In this document: positions 7,534 to 8,986 of the stretch, piece after piece
How the letters are laid out: every line of letters begins with the position of its first letter
Numbering within the stretch: the first letter of the stretch is position 1
From: Beijerinckiaceae bacterium
GTDB taxonomy: Bacteria; Pseudomonadota; Alphaproteobacteria; Rhizobiales; Beijerinckiaceae
Direction of reading: 5' to 3'
DNA: 8,986 nucleotides
Assembly (NCBI GenBank): GCA_027346205.1
Contig: DAIESR010000474.1
Coordinates: forward strand, 1-8,986
Notes under the pieces: generated by a model
The model's database searches: none
What the model was told of the DNA's origin: nothing
Seen by the model: the letters and a program-made list of their open reading frames with translations, nothing else
Made by a program: the position numbers and the translations under genes

Positions 7534-7555
7534 GTCTGTGAGAAAACACACAGAC
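7534..7555. other. Perfect 7-bp hairpin within a CAGAC/GTCTG cluster
   Basis: GTCTGTG (7534-7540) pairs with CACAGAC (7549-7555) around an 8-nt A-rich loop. Two more copies of the same pentamer lie just upstream (CAGAC 7501-7505, GTCTG 7521-7525), giving four alternately oriented copies in 55 nt and so alternative pairings. No T-run follows, so it is not a terminator. Confidence 0.4.
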
Positions 7556-7601
7556 GTCCATGTCTTGGTGCGTAGTGAGTGGCTCGTCATGGGAGTCTCA
7601 C

Positions 7602-7643
7602 ATGGCCGAGCCCGATCGCGCGCGAAATATGACAGTTAGATGA
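7602..7643 (+). CDS. Possible 13-residue leader ORF
   Basis: This tiny frame (MAEPDRARNMTVR) has a good ribosome site (GGGAG 7591-7595, 6 nt from its ATG) and ends 7 nt before a stable hairpin. The layout resembles an attenuation leader for the gene at 7720, but there is no run of one codon type and no clear terminator. It may well be chance. Confidence 0.15.
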   Translation: MAEPDRARNMTVR

Positions 7644-7650
7644 ATGATTT

Positions 7651-7680
7651 AGCGCAAGGCGCGCGAGCTTGCCTTGCGTT
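7651..7680 (+). other. 10-bp hairpin upstream of the 7720 gene
   Basis: AGCGCAAGGC (7651-7660) pairs with GCCTTGCGTT (7671-7680), with one G-U pair and a 10-nt loop. Only a short T-run (7679-7681) follows, so termination on the plus strand would be weak. It may be a weak terminator, a structure in the 5' untranslated region, or an mRNA-stabilising element. Confidence 0.45.
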
Positions 7681-7719
7681 TGAATAACCCAAAGTTTGGC
7701 TTCAACCATTGGGTCTACG

Positions 7720-8871
7720 ATGACTGCAAAAACTAAAATTGTCGAAAAGCTGGGCGAGCGGGCTTTGCTCTTGCCTGGTTTGTTGGCGGATGCGCTGGCG
7801 GCGAACGACCGGCTCAAATTAAGGCTGACATTGTTGCAGGAGGCTGTTGCCCATAGCCGTCGTCCTGAGGTGCCAGCGCGCGGCTTCGAGGCCGAACGAC
7901 GTTCCGCTGGACTGACCGAACCCCAGTATGATGCAACGGTCGCAGGTGCACGGGCACTGTCTCTGGACCGCATTCTCGTGCCTGGCGCGAAGGAATTGGT
8001 GAAAGGGATCGCGGCGGATCTGGCGCTGATGCTGGCACCGCTCGATGCTGATGATGCGGAGATAGGCGGGGCCCTTGAAGAGCGTCTCGCGGCCCTGATC
8101 GCTGCCATGCCGGCTGCTGACAATGACGAGCTTGCAGTTCATGAGATCGATGCGATGACCTCGGCGCGTCGTGGCGGCGGCGACAGCATACATCTCCTTG
8201 TCATGGATGCGCATAAGGCGATCAATGCGCTCGCTGCCGAAACGGCCGTCGAGACGATCGATGGTGCCCGCGTTCATCACGTCACGGATGAGGATCGCGC
8301 ACATATCAAAGCCTTCATGGCAGGGCTCAATCGTACCGCCGGTCTCGCCTTCGGTCATCCGGGCCTCGGCACGACGGCTGTGCGCGTGGGGACGAGGCTC
8401 ACGATCCAGAACGACATAGGCACGACCGATGCGCATGTGCTGGTCGTCCATGTCGAGAACAGACAGGTGAGCGTTACCTATACGGACGTGCATCGTCTGC
8501 GCGCGAAATTCTTCATCTCTCTGTTCGAGGGACATAATGTGGAATGGAGTCCGCTTGCCGAGCAGAGCGCACAGGCGATCGGCGAAGAGGATGTCTTTTA
8601 TTTGGTCACCGGCAGCCATGTTGCAGCCGACGAGCCGGCGCTTCATCATTTTCTAGAATTCCTCGGCTCGCGCATCGTTTTTCTGATCGATTGGAATAGG
8701 GCGCGCAAGGCTTTGCAGACTTTTGTCGGTAAGGAGAGCGCGGTCGAAATCCTCAGCCAGATCGAGAGCAGGCTCGCCACCAGGGCAAGGGCGAGCCATA
8801 ACGCCGCAAGTGCCCATACGCTCGTCATGACGCGCTCCCGTGAGAAAGGGGATGACGGACGACATGCCTGA
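7720..8871 (+). CDS. Conserved-looking protein of unnamed family, C-terminus replaced at a breakpoint
   Basis: I cannot name the family. The 383-residue product is soluble-looking: a helical, Leu/Ala-rich N-terminal part (KIVEKLGERALLLPGLLADAL), then a central segment that looks strongly conserved (GLGTTAVRVGTRLTIQNDIG about 215-234, DAHVLVVHVE 237-246, HRLRAKFFISLFEG), then RIVFLIDWNRARKALQTF (318-335). No signal peptide or membrane segment is seen. The ATG at 7720 is preferred over an in-frame TTG at 7696; the ribosome site is poor. From about residue 339 the reading frame is antisense to a hydrophobic minus-strand coding segment, and the tail (SRLATRARASHNAAS) looks like antisense read-through. 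The native protein therefore very probably continued differently, and the gene is likely broken here. My memory is that relatives carry on for many more residues after the DWN-x-ARK motif, but this is unverified. Confidence 0.7.
   Translation: MTAKTKIVEKLGERALLLPGLLADALAANDRLKLRLTLLQEAVAHSRRPEVPARGFEAERRSAGLTEPQYDATVAGARALSLDRILVPGAKELVKGIAADLALMLAPLDADDAEIGGALEERLAALIAAMPAADNDELAVHEIDAMTSARRGGGDSIHLLVMDAHKAINALAAETAVETIDGARVHHVTDEDRAHIKAFMAGLNRTAGLAFGHPGLGTTAVRVGTRLTIQNDIGTTDAHVLVVHVENRQVSVTYTDVHRLRAKFFISLFEGHNVEWSPLAEQSAQAIGEEDVFYLVTGSHVAADEPALHHFLEFLGSRIVFLIDWNRARKALQTFVGKESAVEILSQIESRLATRARASHNAASAHTLVMTRSREKGDDGRHA
8646..8828 (-). pseudogene. 5' fragment of a cation:proton antiporter-like membrane protein
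   Basis: The minus-strand ATG at 8828 has a well placed ribosome site (GGGAG, 8835-8839, 6 nt away) and lies downstream of a fluoride riboswitch. The first 32 residues (starting MTSVWALAALWL, then SLLSIWLRISTALS) form a membrane helix plus an amphipathic turn, resembling the N-terminus of CPA2-type Na+/H+ or K+/H+ antiporters. After S32 (8733-8735) the frame reads LPTKVCKALRALFQS and on to a stop at 8646. That part is exactly antisense to the conserved DWNRARK region of the plus-strand gene and is not antiporter-like. A whole antiporter would need about 400-600 residues, so only a stub remains. Cation:proton antiporters are a known class of gene under fluoride riboswitches, which supports the identity; the family call rests on 32 residues. 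Confidence 0.6.
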
Positions 8872-8905
8872 CAGAACTGGATGGGGCCGGCTGACGGTCA
8901 CTCAT
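8825..8905 (-). CDS. Possible 26-residue leader ORF between riboswitch and antiporter start
   Basis: An ATG immediately after the terminator U-tract opens a 26-codon frame (MSDRQPAPSSSVRHVVRHP onward) whose TGA overlaps the antiporter ATG (ATGA). It has no ribosome site, since only the U-tract precedes it, and no recognisable features. It may be a chance frame in the 5' leader. Confidence 0.15.
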   Translation of the reverse strand: MSDRQPAPSSSVRHVVRHPLSHGSAS

Positions 8906-8946
8906 AAAAAAACTCCTGCTCGCGCGGCTTGCGCGTTGGCAGGAGT
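8906..8946 (-). terminator. Riboswitch-controlled intrinsic terminator
   Basis: On the minus strand, ACTCCTGC (8946-8939) pairs with GCAGGAGT (8919-8912), extended by an inner CGCGC/GCGCG stem (8935-8931 with 8925-8921), and is followed by seven T (8912-8906). The upstream arm is also the 3' pseudoknot strand of the fluoride aptamer, so the aptamer and the terminator exclude each other: fluoride binding should permit read-through. Confidence 0.88.
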
Positions 8947-8986
8947 CATCAGCCGGAACGGCGGTTTTGGGGGACTCCATCCCCGT
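8938..8986 (-). ncRNA. Fluoride riboswitch aptamer (crcB motif)
   Basis: Read on the minus strand from 8986, the sequence has the fluoride riboswitch architecture. P1 is GGGG (8984-8981) with CCCC (8973-8970), closing the loop ATGGAGT. Next come the A-rich joint and AACCGCC, then P2 GCC/GGC (8962-8960 with 8954-8952), then the signature GCTGATGACTCCTGC (8953-8939). The ACTCC of the last segment can pair with the GGAGT of the P1 loop to form the pseudoknot that encloses F- with Mg2+. Known crcB-motif RNAs share the GATGGAGT, AACCGC and CTGATGACTCC pieces. The promoter lies beyond the right edge. It controls the truncated antiporter frame at 8828. Confidence 0.92.

Larger units (their letters stand above)
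7360..7719. promoter_or_regulatory. Divergent intergenic region, AT-richer than its surroundings
   Basis: These 360 nt separate the minus-strand exported protein from the plus-strand gene at 7720, so they should carry promoters for both. I see no convincing -35/-10 pair. From the left they hold a pair of inverted arms (7396-7404 with 7419-7427), a 19-bp tandem repeat (7412-7449), a CAGAC/GTCTG hairpin cluster (7501-7555), a short possible leader ORF (7602-7643) and a 10-bp hairpin (7651-7680). A further small inverted repeat, ACCCAA (7687-7692) with TTGGGT (7709-7714), ends 5 nt before the start codon and would cover the only ribosome-site-like bases there. I find no RNA gene or insertion sequence. 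Confidence 0.5.

Noticed and set aside
7651..7680. Strong intrinsic terminator
   Set aside because: The stem is good, but only three T follow on the plus strand and none on the minus, so it is reported as a hairpin only.
7587..8123. 178-codon open frame on the minus strand
   Set aside because: The product is Ser/Ala/Arg-rich low-complexity sequence antisense to the conserved-looking plus-strand protein.
7819..8649. 276-codon open frame on the minus strand
   Set aside because: It is antisense to the central, conserved-looking part of the plus-strand gene, with no recognisable motifs.
8653..8901. 82-codon minus-strand frame from a GTG
   Set aside because: It reads the antiporter stub out of frame; the frame from 8828 has the ribosome site and the membrane helix.

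Overview
The window looks like chromosomal DNA from an alphaproteobacterium. This rests on the GC-rich codon use, the style of the proteins, and an exported Cys-rich protein of a type common in Bradyrhizobium-like and Beijerinckiaceae-like bacteria. Placement below class level is a guess. Two thirds of the window is a [NiFe]-hydrogenase maturation cluster.

Positions 1-5596 (+) hold a tight operon in the order hypF (5' end outside the window), hypC, hypD, hypE, hypA, hypB. Gaps are a few bases or start/stop overlaps, except for 117 nt between hypC and hypD, which could encode a 26-residue ORF coupled to hypD. HypF and HypE make the cyanide ligands from carbamoyl phosphate. HypC and HypD assemble Fe(CN)2CO and deliver it. 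HypA and HypB insert nickel. HypB carries 25 histidines in a 48-residue stretch. A short intrinsic terminator follows hypB, and then comes a NiCoT nickel/cobalt permease (5683-6747), which logically supplies the metal.

Converging on the permease from the minus strand is a secreted protein (6760-7359) with a four-Cys module, a His cluster and three 9-residue repeats at its C-terminus. A 360-nt AT-richer divergent region (7360-7719) contains a 19-bp tandem repeat, several hairpins and one possible leader ORF.

Positions 7720-8871 (+) encode a conserved-looking protein whose family I cannot name. Its last ~45 codons are antisense to the first ~32 codons of a minus-strand membrane protein that resembles the N-terminus of a cation:proton antiporter. 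That fragment is preceded by a recognisable fluoride riboswitch (crcB motif) with a classic terminator platform, reading in from the right edge. Both genes lose their expected sequence at the same place (about 8730-8755). This is therefore a head-on rearrangement breakpoint or an assembly misjoin.
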